Of a stretch of DNA of 34,866 nt, positions 1 through 8,163 are shown in pieces; the stretch's first letter is position 1; each line of letters begins with the position of its first letter. Made by a program: the position numbers and the translations under genes. The DNA is from Methylobacterium sp. WSM2598 (lineage in GTDB: Bacteria > Pseudomonadota > Alphaproteobacteria > Rhizobiales > Beijerinckiaceae): positions 1,086,240 through 1,121,105 of the forward strand of contig NZ_KB900609.1 of assembly GCF_000379105.1 (NCBI RefSeq), given 5' to 3'. The notes under the pieces are model-generated. The model saw only the letters and a list, made by a program, of their open reading frames with translations. It was not told the DNA's origin and ran no database searches.

Positions 1-2
1 CG

Positions 3-30
3 ACGGACGCCATGGGACGGACGCCATTGG
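3..30. repeat. Two-copy 14-bp tandem repeat at window edge
   Basis: Positions 3-16 and 17-30 are near-identical copies of acggacgccatggg (the second reads acggacgccattgg). The array may continue to the left of the window, so the copy number is unknown. No function can be assigned. Confidence 0.5.
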
Positions 31-338
31 GGTGATTCTCGGCGGCGCTTCAGGCGGCCGACCTCCGCCGCTCTGGGTCCCGCACCGCGCGGCGCGTGTC
101 GCCTCGTCGGACCCGGTACGGGTCCTTCGTGCGCCGTCCCGCGCCTCCGCTTCGCAGCGCATGGAGGAAGCTGCCGCGCGGCCTGGAGGGCACCGGGCCG
201 TCTCCCCGCGGCGCCCGGGGCGTGTCCCGCACCCCCTTTGCAGGCCCGATGCCGGATGGTTGGATGGCATTGCCGCGGCCGCATCCGCGCAGCCCGAAGG
301 CGAGTCCCGGTCGCCGGCGGCGCGAGGGAGGAGCCACC
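31..338. other. Non-coding stretch upstream of the VOC gene
   Basis: About 300 bases with no reading frame that resembles a protein. Frames run open here only because the DNA is very GC-rich, and their translations are Arg/Pro/Ala-rich without recognisable motifs. The only feature seen is a purine-rich ribosome binding site just before position 339. The promoter of the VOC gene is presumably here, but no convincing -35/-10 pair was found. Confidence 0.4.
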
Positions 339-815
339 ATGGTCGCCAAGAACACGATCTGCCTGTGGTACGACAAGGACGCCGAGGCGGCTGCCCGCTT
401 CTACGTCGAGACCTTTCCGGACAGCGCGATGGGGAGCGTCCAGCGCGCGCCGGCCGACTACCCGTCGGGGAAGGCGGGCGACGTGCTGACGGTCACGTTC
501 ACGGTAGCCGGCATCCCCTGCATCGGCCTGAACGGCGGGCCCGCCTTCCGGCACAGCGAGGCCTTCTCCTTCCAGATCGCCACGGACGATCAGGCGGAAA
601 CGGACCGTCTCTGGACCGCGATCGTCGGGAACGGCGGACAGGAGAGCGCCTGCGGCTGGTGCAAGGATCGCTGGGGCATCTCGTGGCAGATCACGCCGCG
701 CGCGCTCACCGCCGCGATGGCCGCCGGCGGCGAGGAGGCGAAGCGCGCCTTCGCGGCCATGATGACCATGCGCAAGATCGACGTCGCGGCGATCGAGGCG
801 GCCCGGCGCGGATGA
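339..815 (+). CDS. VOC superfamily protein (PhnB/glyoxalase-like)
   Basis: Encodes 158 residues resembling the PhnB/3-demethylubiquinone-methyltransferase-like branch of the vicinal-oxygen-chelate fold. The N-terminus (TICLWYDKDAEAAARFY) and the later DRWGISWQITP segment are typical of this branch. Family members of this size usually form homodimers of paired beta-alpha-beta-beta-beta units; many have no known substrate. The ATG at 339 is chosen because a strong GGGAGGAG site precedes it by a few bases and because the family homology starts there. The frame is open far upstream, but that extension is Arg/Pro-rich and unlike protein. It stands alone, convergent with purC. Function beyond the fold is not deducible. 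Confidence 0.85.
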   Translation: MVAKNTICLWYDKDAEAAARFYVETFPDSAMGSVQRAPADYPSGKAGDVLTVTFTVAGIPCIGLNGGPAFRHSEAFSFQIATDDQAETDRLWTAIVGNGGQESACGWCKDRWGISWQITPRALTAAMAAGGEEAKRAFAAMMTMRKIDVAAIEAARRG

Positions 816-879
816 GGCGCGTGGGCTGACCGAGATCCGTGCTCCCGCTCGCGGTGCGTCGAGGGCGCGGCCATACGCG

Positions 880-901
880 GTCCGGACGTGATCGTCCGGA
901 C
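880..901. terminator. Inverted repeat between convergent genes
   Basis: gtccggac (880-887), a 6-base loop gtgatc, then gtccggac (894-901) form a perfect 8-bp stem. It lies between the stops of the VOC gene (815) and purC (908), where a bidirectional terminator is expected. There is no T-run, which is common in high-GC genomes. Confidence 0.5.
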
Positions 902-907
902 AGCGGC

Positions 908-1885
908 TCAGCCGCCCAGATAGGTGCGGAGGTTGCGGCGGATGCGCGCGAGGGGAGGCTCGGCGGGGTCGGGCAGGGCGAAGGGCTGCCCCGTGATGGT
1001 CTCGAAGGCCCGGACGTAGACCAGCGCCGTCTCCATCACGACCTCGGGCGGGATCGCCGGGATCGGGTCGCGGTAGGGATCGCAGCGCGCCACCACCCAG
1101 TTGCGGACGAAGTCCTTGTCGAAGCTCTCCGGCGCCTCCCCGGCCGCGAAGCGCGCCGGGTAGCTCCCGGCGAACCAGTAGCGGCTGCTGTCGGGCGTGT
1201 GGATCTCGTCGGCGAGCACGATGCGGCCCTGCGCATCCGTGCCGAACTCGTACTTGGTGTCGGCGAGGATGAGGCCGCGCCGGGCCGCCAAGTCCTGGCC
1301 GCGGGCGAACAGCGCCAGGGCCGTCTCCGAGACGGTCCGCCACTGCGCCTCGGTGAGCAGGCCCTGGGCGAGGATCGCCTCCGGCGTGAGCGGCGCGTCG
1401 TGCCCCCCCTCCCCGGCCTTGGAGGTCGGGGTCAGGATGGCCTGCGCCAGCTTCTCGTTCGGGCGCAGCCCCTCGGGCAGGCGGTGGCCGTACATCTCCC
1501 GCTGGCCGGCCCGGTAGAGGGTCAGGATCGACGTGGCGGTGGTGCCCGCGAGGTAGCCCCGCACCACGATCTCGACCGGCAGGATGGTCAGGCGCCGCGC
1601 CACCACGACGTTCGGGTCGGGATACGCGAGGACGTGGTTCGGGCAGAGGTCGCGGGTCGCCTCGAACCAGAAGCGCGCCGTCTGGGTCAGAACCTGCCCC
1701 TTGAGGGGGATCGCCGCCAGGATGCGGTCGAAGGCGCTGATCCGGTCGCTGCTGATCAGGATGCGCCGCCCGTCGGGCAGGTCGTAATTGTCCCGCACCT
1801 TGCCGCGCACGTAGTTCGGCAGGTCCGGGAGCACGGCCTCGGCGAGCGCCTGACCGGCATAGGGGGCGAGGTCTTCGGCTCTCAT
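908..1885 (-). CDS. purC: Phosphoribosylaminoimidazole-succinocarboxamide synthase (SAICAR synthase)
   Basis: The 325-residue product catalyses ATP-dependent joining of CAIR and aspartate to SAICAR in cytosolic purine synthesis. Signature segments seen are GKVRDNYDL near the N-terminus, [21 protein letters not shown], the DTKYEFG strand and [12 protein letters not shown]. At 325 residues it is the long form, closer to the fungal Ade1 layout than to the roughly 240-residue bacterial type, with an insertion and a C-terminal helical extension. The ATG at 1885 begins MRAEDLAPY and directly precedes the family's first strand; the longer open frame upstream overlaps the neighbouring oxidoreductase and is noise. 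It lies last after the sorbosone-dehydrogenase-like and broken oxidoreductase genes on the same strand. No other pur genes are in the window. Confidence 0.93.
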   Translation of the reverse strand: MRAEDLAPYAGQALAEAVLPDLPNYVRGKVRDNYDLPDGRRILISSDRISAFDRILAAIPLKGQVLTQTARFWFEATRDLCPNHVLAYPDPNVVVARRLTILPVEIVVRGYLAGTTATSILTLYRAGQREMYGHRLPEGLRPNEKLAQAILTPTSKAGEGGHDAPLTPEAILAQGLLTEAQWRTVSETALALFARGQDLAARRGLILADTKYEFGTDAQGRIVLADEIHTPDSSRYWFAGSYPARFAAGEAPESFDKDFVRNWVVARCDPYRDPIPAIPPEVVMETALVYVRAFETITGQPFALPDPAEPPLARIRRNLRTYLGG

Positions 1886-1941
1886 GGGGGCTCCGGGGTC
1901 GGGTCTCGGGGGAGCGGCGTGCGCCCGCGGGGGCGCCGCTG

Positions 1942-2961
1942 TCAAACCGGCGCCCCGATGGCGATGCAGATCTTGCCGAGATGCGCACCGGATTCCTCGT
2001 GCCGGAACGCCTCCGCCAGCGCCTACAGGGGGAAGCTGCGGTCGATCTCCGGCCGCAGGCCCGTCGCGTCGAGGGCGCGCACGAAATCCTGCTGGTGGCG
2101 CCGGCTGCCGACGATCAGCCCCTGCAGCCGGGCCTGCTTGGCCATCAGCGCCGCGGTTGGCACCTCGCCGCCGCGCCCGGTGAGCACGCCGATCAGCGAG
2201 ATGTGGCCGCCCACGCGCACGGCCGCGATCGATTGCGGCAGCGTGCCCGGCCCGCCGACCTCGACGACGTGGTCGACGCCGCGCCCGCCCGTGAGGCGCC
2301 GGACCGCCTCGCCCCAGTGCGGCTCGGCGCGGTAATTGACGAGGTGGTCGGCCCCGAGCTCCCGCGCCCGGGCGAGCTTCTCGTCCGATGAGGAGGTGGC
2401 GATCACGGTGGCGCCCATCGCCTTTGCGAGCTGAAGCGCGAAGATCGAGACGCCGCCGGTGCCGAGCACCAGCACGCTGTCCCCGGCCTTGAGCCCGCCA
2501 TCGACCACGAGCGCCCGCCACGCGGTGAGCCCCGCGGTGGTCAGCGTCGCGGCCTCGGCGTGGCTGTAGCCGGCAGGCGCGCGCGTGAACCAGGTCGCGG
2601 GCCGCACCAAAGCCTCGCGGGCGTAGCCGTCGACGCCGTCGCCCGGCACGGTGGAGAAGTCCCCGACCTCCGCCGGGCCGTCCTGCCAGAGCGGGAAGAA
2701 GCAGGACACGACCGCGTCCCCGGGCGCGAATTCGGCGACGCCCTCGCCCACCGCCTCGACCTCGCCGGCGCCGTCCGAGAGCGGGATGCGGCCGGCGAAG
2801 CGGCCATCGGTCGCCCGGGCCACGCCGTAATCGTGGTAATTGAGCGAACTCGCCCGCAGCCGCACCCGGATCTGGCCGGGTCCGGGCTCGCCGGGCTCCG
2901 GCAGGTCGACGGCTTCGAGCGCGTCGAGGCCTCCTCGGGCTCCGATCCTGATGGCGCGCAT
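1942..2961 (-). pseudogene. Zinc-less MDR alcohol dehydrogenase/quinone oxidoreductase interrupted by an amber codon
   Basis: Medium-chain dehydrogenase/reductase of about 339 residues. The ATG at 2961 begins [11 protein letters not shown]; a GroES-like half with [11 protein letters not shown] and a Rossmann half with [22 protein letters not shown] follow. The reading frame meets TAG at 2023-2025 right after RSFPL. In the same frame it then continues for 26 codons with family-like sequence ([20 protein letters not shown]) to TGA at 1942-1944. One base change from GAG or CAG explains this. The product as read is 312 residues and lacks the C-terminal helix and strand that pack onto the nucleotide domain. 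It lies 43 bases downstream of the sorbosone-dehydrogenase-like gene and could be co-transcribed with it. A sequencing error or tolerated truncation is possible. Confidence 0.85.
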
Positions 2962-3004
2962 GGCGGGTCTCCGTCTCACGGGCTCTGCGGGCAGGCGGCG
3001 GGGC

Positions 3005-4783
3005 TCAGCGGTGCCCCACCGCCCAGACATAGGCCGCGACGGCCCTGAGGTCCTGCTCCGAGAGCGCGACCCCGCCCATCGGCGGCATCGCGCCGCCGTG
3101 CTTCCTGGGCTCGGGCACGCCGCTCGCGATCGTGCGGGTGATGCCCGCGAGGCTGCCGTCGCTCCACACCCACTCATGGTCGGTGAGGTCGGGTCCGATC
3201 GGCGAGCCCTTGGCGTCCGAGCCGTGGCAGCCGCCGCAGGTCGCCCCACCGATCTCCCCCACGAAGATCCGCGCCCCGCGCGCCACCTCCTCGCGCGTCG
3301 CCCCCTCGGGCACTGGCAGGGAGGCGGCCTCGCGCCCCGCATCCGGGTGGATGCCCTCGGGGGGAAGCTCCGCCCGCGAGCCCCTGGCGGCCGGCCTGGC
3401 CTCGGGGGCGGCGGCAACCGCCGCCTGCGGATTGCCGCCCTGGTAGGTGACGCGCCAGATCCGGCCGCGGACGTCGTCGGAGATGTACAGCGCCCCGTCC
3501 GGGGCGACCGCGAGGCCGGTCGGCCGGAACTGCGCCCGGCCCGGCTCCTTGACCGCGCCCGCGAACCCGTCCGCGAAGACCGCGAACGGCCCGGCGGCCC
3601 TGCCGTCCCTGAGGGGCTGGAACACCACGTTGTAGCCGCCCTGCGGCCCGGGGGCGCGGTTCCAGGAGCCGTGGAAGGCGATGAGCGCACCGCCCCGATA
3701 GGCGGACGGGAAGGCCTTCGGCCCCGCCGCGAGGTAGATCTTCATGTCGTTGGGCGCCCAATGGGCCGGGAAGGCCGCGACCGGCCCCTGGCGGTCGGCG
3801 CAGAGCCCGACCTTCCTGCCGCCGTCGCCGCCGTATTCGGGAGCGAGGACGAGCTTCCTCTGCTCGGCATCGTAGTAGCATTCGGGCCAGCCGTAATCGG
3901 CGCCGGTCTTGAGCTCGACCACCTCCTCGGCCGGCAGCTCGAATCCCTGCCGGGCGGTGTAGAGCGCCGGCCAGTTCTCGTGCAGCTGGTCGCGGCCGTG
4001 CTGGGTGACGAGGACGCGGCCCTCGGCGTCGAGGGCGAAGCCCTCGGCGTTGCGCAGGCCCGTGGCGTAGCGCTCGGCGGGCGAGAAGGTCTGGCCGGTC
4101 CGGCGCGCGTCGTAGCGCCAGATCCCGGCCCGCGTCTCCTTCTCGGTGCAGGGGGCGTGGCCGCGCGAGCCCGGCATGCGGTTCCTCACCTCGCAGGCAT
4201 TGGTGGCCGAGCCGAGATCGACGAGGAGGTCGCCCTGCGGCGTGATCGCGAAGGGGTGCATCGGGTGGTCGCCGCCGAGCGGCAGGCCGGAGACGACCAA
4301 TTCGGCCTTCGCCGTCGGCGCGAGGTCCCCCGGCGCGAGCGGGTAGCGCAGGATGCGGTCGTTGCTCTCCGCGTAGACGGCGCCCTCGAACAGGGCGAGG
4401 CCGGTGCCGCCGTGCCCGCCCTCGGCCGCGCTCTCGCCGAAGCGCTCGACCGCGTCGGCCTTCCCGGTCCCGGTGCGGTCCCGCAGGGCGAGCAGGAAGC
4501 CGCCCGGGGGCGCGGCGGTCTTGTAGTAGGACCCGCTCCAAGTATTGGCGTAGAGCGTGCCGTCGGGCGCCACCGCCATCTGGCGGACATGGCCGAGATC
4601 GTCCGCGAAGACCGTGGCGCAGAAGCCCGGCGGCAGGGAGAGCCCGGCATTGGGTCCCGGGCAGGCGCCCTCGGCCGCGAGCGCCGGGACGGCCGCGGCG
4701 AGCGCGAGGCCGAGGGAGGCGGCGGCCCGGAGCGGGCGGGAAGCGGGGCGGCGCGTCTCGAGCGCGGCGAAGCGGGCGCGCAT
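3005..4783 (-). CDS. Secreted sorbosone dehydrogenase-like PQQ protein fused to cytochrome c
   Basis: 592 residues. An N-terminal signal peptide (hydrophobic stretch about residues 18-37, ending AALAAEG) sends it to the periplasm. Residues about 45-455 form a six-bladed propeller of the soluble glucose/L-sorbosone dehydrogenase type, with repeated PDG-L-Y turns such as VAPDGTLYANTWSG and VAPDGALYISDD, and the HGSWNR segment. A linker leads to a class I cytochrome c domain with heme site CGGCH (516-520) and a candidate Met ligand in AMPPMGG (about 566). Expected role: PQQ-dependent oxidation of a sugar or polyol aldehyde, passing electrons through its own heme. The ATG at 4783 follows AGGAGG closely. 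Substrate is unknown. Confidence 0.88.
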   Translation of the reverse strand: MRARFAALETRRPASRPLRAAASLGLALAAAVPALAAEGACPGPNAGLSLPPGFCATVFADDLGHVRQMAVAPDGTLYANTWSGSYYKTAAPPGGFLLALRDRTGTGKADAVERFGESAAEGGHGGTGLALFEGAVYAESNDRILRYPLAPGDLAPTAKAELVVSGLPLGGDHPMHPFAITPQGDLLVDLGSATNACEVRNRMPGSRGHAPCTEKETRAGIWRYDARRTGQTFSPAERYATGLRNAEGFALDAEGRVLVTQHGRDQLHENWPALYTARQGFELPAEEVVELKTGADYGWPECYYDAEQRKLVLAPEYGGDGGRKVGLCADRQGPVAAFPAHWAPNDMKIYLAAGPKAFPSAYRGGALIAFHGSWNRAPGPQGGYNVVFQPLRDGRAAGPFAVFADGFAGAVKEPGRAQFRPTGLAVAPDGALYISDDVRGRIWRVTYQGGNPQAAVAAAPEARPAARGSRAELPPEGIHPDAGREAASLPVPEGATREEVARGARIFVGEIGGATCGGCHGSDAKGSPIGPDLTDHEWVWSDGSLAGITRTIASGVPEPRKHGGAMPPMGGVALSEQDLRAVAAYVWAVGHR

Positions 4784-4966
4784 GGCGCGGCCTCCTGGGC
4801 TGGGCGAGCGGGGCTCCGCGAGGGGCGCGACCCCGGGTCGGCCAGGATCTAGGGCGCGCCGCGCCGGGAGGGAGCCGGCCGCCCTCGCTTGACGGCGGCG
4901 GGGAGCGCCGGCAAGCGGGCCGCGTCCGGACGAGCCGGCACCGGCCCTGAAAGGCGAGCATCCCCC

Positions 4967-5857
4967 ATGGGCAGAGCCCTCGACACGTTCACGATCGCCC
5001 GCGGCATCGTCATCGCGTCCGGCTGGACGACCGGGCGCCGGCCGCGGATCCTGTACGACGGCCGGCCGCTCGCCAGCGCCTTCCAGGCGATCGAGCGCCC
5101 CGACGTCGTCGCCGCCTTCGGCAAGCGGGCCGCCCGCTGGGGCTTCCGGCTCGCCGCCGTGACCACGCTGCCGGAGCCGGATCCGGAGCGGGTCGCGATC
5201 CGGTTCGGCTTCCGCGACGTCGTCCCGCTGACCGCCTACGCGGACCGCAACCGCGGCCGGCTGCTCCCGAAATTCGTCGCCCTGGTCGCCGAGCGGGGCG
5301 GCTCGCTCCTGGAGATCGGCGCCCGGGCGCGCAGCGGCCACGTCTACCGCACCCTCTTCCCGGCGAGCGTCGCCTATACGGGCCTGGACATCCTGGCCGG
5401 GCCCAACGTCGACGTGGTCGGCGACGCCCACCACCTGTCGCGCGTCCTCGACCGGCGCTTCGACTTCGCGTTCTCGGTCTCGGTCTTCGAGCACCTGCTG
5501 ATGCCCTGGAAGGCCGCCCTCGAACTCAACCGCGTGCTGACCGACGGCGGCCTCGCCTATATCGGCTCGCATCAGGCCTGGCCGCTGCACGAGGCGCCGT
5601 GGGACTTCTGGCGCTTCTCCGACAATGCGTGGCGCGGCCTGTTCAACCGGCACACCGGCTTCGAGGTGGTCGAGACCGAGATGGGGCTCGAAGGCTTCAC
5701 GGTGCCGAGCTTCTCCGGCGCCGGGCCGATCGCCGGCATCGACCGGCAGCCGGCCTTCCTGAGTTCGAGCTGCCTCGTGCGCAAGGTCGCGCCGCCCGCC
5801 GTGTCCTGGGACGCCGAGGTGGCGGAGATCTACGACCTGCACTACTCGCACGCGTAG
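4967..5857 (+). CDS. Class I SAM-dependent methyltransferase
   Basis: 296 residues. The SAM-binding motif I is visible as LLEIGARARSG around residue 105, followed by YTGLDI (acidic strand 2 end), VDVVGDAHHL and FDFAFSVSVFEHL (motif with the methyltransferase 11-type layout), then GGLAYIGSHQAWPLHEAPWDFWRFS. Residues before about 100 form an extra N-terminal domain of unknown type. The C-terminal half resembles methyltransferases found with glycan or exopolysaccharide genes, but no such genes are nearby. The ATG at 4967 is used because the upstream extension is low-complexity. It is divergent from the sorbosone-dehydrogenase-like gene with about 180 bases between. The acceptor substrate is unknown. 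Confidence 0.75.
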   Translation: MGRALDTFTIARGIVIASGWTTGRRPRILYDGRPLASAFQAIERPDVVAAFGKRAARWGFRLAAVTTLPEPDPERVAIRFGFRDVVPLTAYADRNRGRLLPKFVALVAERGGSLLEIGARARSGHVYRTLFPASVAYTGLDILAGPNVDVVGDAHHLSRVLDRRFDFAFSVSVFEHLLMPWKAALELNRVLTDGGLAYIGSHQAWPLHEAPWDFWRFSDNAWRGLFNRHTGFEVVETEMGLEGFTVPSFSGAGPIAGIDRQPAFLSSSCLVRKVAPPAVSWDAEVAEIYDLHYSHA

Positions 5858-5869
5858 GGGCGGACCGCC

Positions 5870-5936
5870 CGGGGGCATGGGCCGCTCGGGGGCATGGTCC
5901 ACTCGGGGGCATCGTCCACTCGGGGGCATGGGCGCT
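5870..5936. repeat. 17-bp tandem repeat, four copies
   Basis: Unit cgggggcatggtccact occurs at 5870-5886, 5887-5903, 5904-5920 and 5921-5936; the first and third copies differ at a few positions and the last is one base short. It lies 12 bases after the methyltransferase stop and about 110 bases before the binding-protein gene of the ABC operon. Each unit contains an ATG or ATC, but there is no downstream frame. Confidence 0.9.
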
Positions 5937-6044
5937 CGGCCGCCGCGCCCCTCGTCCTGCGCGCGAACGCGCCCGCACCGACTCGACTTCCGGACCGCCA
6001 CGCCGGAGAGTGCGGCCGCGCTCACGCATGGGGGACACACGCAC

Positions 6045-7235
6045 ATGAAGCCGATCGGCAGGGTCGCGATCCAGGGTCTCGGGGCCTGTCTCCTCGCCGC
6101 CCTCCTCACGGCGCCGGCCCGCGCCGAGCCGGGCGAGGACGGCAAGCTGCGCGTCGGCCTGATGTTCACCCTGAGCGGCCCCTCGGCGGTGCTCGGCGAG
6201 CAGGGGCGCGACGGGTTCCTGCTCGCGCTCGAGACCATGGGCCGGAAGCTCGGCGGCCTCGACACCGAGGTGCTGGTGGTCGACGACGAGCTCAAGCCCG
6301 ACGTCGCCGCCAACCGGGCGCGGGACTTCGCGCGGCGCGACCGGGTCGATTTCGTGGTCGGCCCGACCTTCTCGAACGTGCTGCGGGCGATCGTGCGGCC
6401 GGTCACCGAATCGGGCGCCTTCCTGATCAGCCCCAATGCCGGCACCTCGAACTACGCCGGGTCCGAGTGCAACCCGAACCTGTTCGTCTCCTCCTACCAG
6501 AACGACCAAGTCCACGAGGTCCTGGGCAAGGTCGCGCAGGACAAGGGCTACAAGCGCCTCGTCCTCCTCGCCCCGAACTACCAGGCCGGCAAGGATTCGC
6601 TGGCCGGCTTCAAGCGCTCCTACAAGGGCGAGGTGGTGAGCGAGATGTTCACCCCGCTGGGCCAGCTCGACTTCTCGGGCGAGCTGGCGCAGATCGCGGC
6701 CGCCAGCCCGGACGCGGTCTTCGCCTTCATGCCGGGTGGCATGGGGGTCAACCTCGTGCGGCAGTACCGGCAGGCGGGCCTCGCCCAGATCCCGTTCCTC
6801 TCCGCCTTCACGGTCGACGAGAGCACGCTGCCGGCCCAGAAGGACGCCGCAGTCGGCTTCTACGGCGGCGCCAACTGGGCGCCCGACCTCGACAACCCGC
6901 AATCCAAGGCCTTCGTGGCCGCCTACGAGAAGGCGTATGGCCGCGTGCCCGGCACCTACGCCATGCAGGCCTACGACGCCGCCCAGATGATCGACAGCGC
7001 CGTCAGGGCCGCCAAGGGCAACCTGAAGGACAGGGACGCGCTGCGCGCCGGCCTCAAGGCGGCCGAGTTCCCGTCGCTGCGCGGCCGATTCCGGATCGGC
7101 AACAACCACTTCCCGATCCAGGACTTCTACCTCGTCCGCGCCGCCAAGCGCCCCGACGGCAAGTACGAGACCCAAATCGTCGAGAAGATCTTCTCGGACT
7201 ACCGCGACGCCTACGCCGCCGAGTGCAAGATGTGA
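6045..7235 (+). CDS. Branched-chain amino acid-type ABC transporter substrate-binding protein
   Basis: 396 residues, periplasmic. A cleavable signal peptide (Lys/Arg start, hydrophobic residues to about 27, APARAEPG) is followed by the two-lobed LivJ/LivK-type type I fold. It opens with LRVGLMFTLSGPSAVLGEQGRDG, and later has ISPNAGTSNYAG and an NDQVHEVLG helix. Family members bind amino acids, amides, or aromatic acids such as benzoate derivatives. It heads an operon with two permeases and two ATPases, all tightly spaced, so it is the specificity subunit. The downstream cupin and flavin monooxygenase suggest an aromatic or heteroaromatic ligand, which is inference only. The ATG at 6045 sits directly before the signal peptide. 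Confidence 0.93.
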   Translation: MKPIGRVAIQGLGACLLAALLTAPARAEPGEDGKLRVGLMFTLSGPSAVLGEQGRDGFLLALETMGRKLGGLDTEVLVVDDELKPDVAANRARDFARRDRVDFVVGPTFSNVLRAIVRPVTESGAFLISPNAGTSNYAGSECNPNLFVSSYQNDQVHEVLGKVAQDKGYKRLVLLAPNYQAGKDSLAGFKRSYKGEVVSEMFTPLGQLDFSGELAQIAAASPDAVFAFMPGGMGVNLVRQYRQAGLAQIPFLSAFTVDESTLPAQKDAAVGFYGGANWAPDLDNPQSKAFVAAYEKAYGRVPGTYAMQAYDAAQMIDSAVRAAKGNLKDRDALRAGLKAAEFPSLRGRFRIGNNHFPIQDFYLVRAAKRPDGKYETQIVEKIFSDYRDAYAAECKM

Positions 7236-7242
7236 CGGGGCG

Positions 7243-8163
7243 ATGCTGAACCTGTTCCTGATCCAGGCGCTGAACGGCGTGCAGCTCGGCATCCTGCTGT
7301 TCCTCGTGGCGGCGGGGCTGACGCTGGTCTTCGGCGTGATGGACCTGATCAACCTGGCGCACGGGGCGCTCTACATGGTGGGCGCCTACCTCGCCGCGAC
7401 GCTGGCCGGCCTCACGGGCAGTTTCGGGCTCGGCCTCCTCCTCGCCCTGCCCGCCTCCCTGGCCTTCGGCCTCCTCGTGGAGGCGCTGGTGATCCGCCAC
7501 CTCTACGAGCGCGACCACCTCGACCAGGTGCTCGCCACCTTCGGGCTGATCCTCATCCTCAACGAGGGGGTGCGGATCCTGTGGGGCAACGCCCCGATGA
7601 GCGTGGCCCTGCCCGAGGCCCTGTCGGGCGCGGTGCCGCTCACCGGCACGCTGCGCTACCCGCTCTACCGGGTGGCGATCATCGCGGCGGGGCTCGCCGC
7701 CGCCCTCCTCCTGCACCTCCTGGTCCACCGCACGCGGCTCGGCATGCAGCTGCGCGCCGGGGCCACGCACGGGCCGATCGTGGCGGCCCTCGGGGTCGAC
7801 GTCCGGCGCCTGTTCCGGCTCGTCTTCGGGCTCGGCGCCGTGCTGGCCGGCTTCGCCGGCGCCATGGTGGCGCCGATCCTCTCGGTCGATCCCGGCATGG
7901 GGGATTCCGTGCTGATCCTGACCTTCGTGGTCATCGTGATCGGCGGGGTCGGCTCGGTGCGGGGCGCCTTCGTGGCGAGCCTGATCGTCGGCCTCGCCGA
8001 CCAGCTCGGGCGCAGCTTCGGGCCGATCCTGCTGCGCAGCCTGATGGAGGCCTCGGCGGCGGCCCAGACCGGGCGGACGCTGGCCCCGATGCTGACCTAC
8101 ATCCTGATGGCGGGCGTGCTGGCCTTCCGCCCGGCCGGCCTGTTCCCGGCGCGCGGCCGATGA
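7243..8163 (+). CDS. livH: Branched-chain-type ABC transporter permease (LivH)
   Basis: 306 residues, almost wholly hydrophobic with about eight membrane segments. It shows the LivH pattern QALNGVQLGILLFLVAAGLT, FGVMDLINLAHGALYMVGAY at the start of the family domain, and later GGVGSVRGAFVASLIVGLAD, which holds the EAA-like contact for the ATPase. It would form one half of the inner-membrane channel with LivM. It starts 7 bases after the binding-protein stop and overlaps livM by 4 bases (ATGA), indicating translational coupling. The symbol is by family; substrate may not be leucine. Confidence 0.93.
   Translation: MLNLFLIQALNGVQLGILLFLVAAGLTLVFGVMDLINLAHGALYMVGAYLAATLAGLTGSFGLGLLLALPASLAFGLLVEALVIRHLYERDHLDQVLATFGLILILNEGVRILWGNAPMSVALPEALSGAVPLTGTLRYPLYRVAIIAAGLAAALLLHLLVHRTRLGMQLRAGATHGPIVAALGVDVRRLFRLVFGLGAVLAGFAGAMVAPILSVDPGMGDSVLILTFVVIVIGGVGSVRGAFVASLIVGLADQLGRSFGPILLRSLMEASAAAQTGRTLAPMLTYILMAGVLAFRPAGLFPARGR

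Noticed and set aside
5870..5936. CRISPR array
   Set aside because: The 17-bp units are directly adjacent with no spacers and no cas genes occur.
3005..6445. Minus-strand frame extending 1146 codons past the sorbosone-dehydrogenase-like gene
   Set aside because: Only the part from the ATG at 4783, with signal peptide and ribosome binding site, resembles protein. The rest is antisense to the methyltransferase and binding-protein genes.
5697..7352. 551-codon minus-strand frame opposite the ABC binding protein
   Set aside because: Shadow of a well-supported plus-strand gene; no family resemblance.
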